From: Ferrimicrobium sp.
Lineage (GTDB): Bacteria > Actinomycetota > Acidimicrobiia > Acidimicrobiales > Acidimicrobiaceae
DNA: 64,000 nucleotides
Assembly: GCF_027319265.1 (NCBI RefSeq)
Contig: NZ_DAHVNP010000076.1
Location: forward strand, 62,001 to 126,000
Direction: 5' to 3'
The position numbers and the translations under genes were made by a program. The notes beneath the pieces are model-generated. The model was not told the DNA's origin. It was given only the letters and a program-made list of their open reading frames with translations, and ran no database searches. Each line of letters starts with the position of its first letter. Within the stretch, counting starts at the first letter, position 1. Positions 63,755 to 64,000 of this stretch are shown piece after piece.

Positions 63755-64000
63755 CTAAAAGGTATTGGGAATCTTCCGATGCGCTGCGAGGTAGGCGGGT
63801 TTCGCAAGGCGATAGGCCTGCACAACCAGTGACTTGCTCGGGTGCGTCGCCAGAAAACGGTCGAGATGATCGACCGCAGCACGCGGTTTGTCCTCCCCAT
63901 AGTACAACGCCAAACCGTAATAGAGCTGCGCACTGGCGTCATAGGCGCCAAGCGTTGCCGCGTGAGCAAGCACACCGATCGCCTCAGCTTTGGTGCTCTT
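63755..64000 (-). CDS. TPR-like protein, partial (runs off window end)
   Basis: The last 81 codons of a gene that begins beyond the window. The sequence ASAQLYYGLALYYGEDKPRA and HLDRFLATHPSKSLVVQAY shows the alternating small and large residues of tetratricopeptide repeats, with YLAAHRKIPNTF at the C-terminus. The reading frame is open to 64000 with no stop. The function cannot be told from this piece. It is 27 bp upstream of the molybdoenzyme gene on the same strand. Confidence 0.7.
   Translation of the reverse strand, partial: KSTKAEAIGVLAHAATLGAYDASAQLYYGLALYYGEDKPRAAVDHLDRFLATHPSKSLVVQAYRLAKPAYLAAHRKIPNTF

Overview
This is a chromosomal window of about 64 kb at medium GC (mid-50s % by eye). 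It is packed with actinobacterial housekeeping genes. Several things point to Actinobacteria: a bcc-aa3 respiratory gene set with the actinobacterial small subunit CtaF, PdtaS, HelD, DUF3107, DUF3090 and a SCO1664-type protein, a PAC2 protein, coproporphyrin-type haem genes (HemE, CgoX, HemQ) and a CIRCE-controlled groEL. Medium GC together with these families suggests an acidimicrobial lineage (Ferrimicrobium-like). That placement is inference, not proof. I see no phage, complete insertion sequence or CRISPR array.

Layout. 1-2.5 kb: 5' part of murE, a GT2 glycosyltransferase, a DedA protein, tatA. 2.6-3.2 kb: a gene-poor stretch. 3.2-10.2 kb: one minus-strand operon ctaE-qcrC-qcrA-qcrB-ctaC-ctaD-ctaF encoding complexes III and IV, with successive 4-nt stop/start overlaps. 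10.2-12.4 kb: HelD. 12.6-18.9 kb: hemE-cgoX, cobT with a GtrA gene, tesB, citrate synthase. 19-25.4 kb: GNAT, PAC2, Nudix, a small Cys protein, a LarE/NIL/unknown operon, hemQ, groEL with CIRCE. 25.6-29.5 kb: a compatible-solute group (GT81-like glycosyltransferase, glycerate kinase, otsA, otsB). 29.6-32.7 kb: TetR regulator, a MobA-like protein, moaA-moaC, a small membrane protein. 32.7-33.8 kb: tRNA-Ala(CGC), then nearly 1 kb without a gene. 33.8-38.1 kb: rpiA, class I aldolase, isocitrate dehydrogenase, DUF1614 protein. 38.3-47.6 kb: giant NAD-glutamate dehydrogenase, bluB, ABC exporter, amino-acid permease. 47.7-54.3 kb: cysteine-synthase-like enzyme, PIG-L deacetylase, membrane protein, Bcp, thiolase, a three-gene actinobacterial module (histidine phosphatase, DUF3090, SCO1664-like), YbjQ. 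54.4-64 kb: etfBA, PdtaS, PHP hydrolase, an ATPase operon (two ArsA-like, DUF3107, Mrp) divergent from a SufR-like regulator, a sulfite-oxidase-like molybdoenzyme and a partial TPR-like gene.

How the genes connect. Haem made through CgoX and HemQ would serve the cytochromes. MoaA, MoaC and MobA would serve molybdoenzymes such as the YedY/sulfite-oxidase-like protein. BluB makes the base that CobT activates for cobamide. The GT81-like enzyme, glycerate kinase, OtsA and OtsB suggest glucosylglycerate and trehalose production. The most interesting loci are a histidine phosphatase with no ATG, GTG or TTG in its first 98 codons, the triple P-loop ATPase operon facing a SufR-like regulator, and the LarE/NIL/unknown operon.
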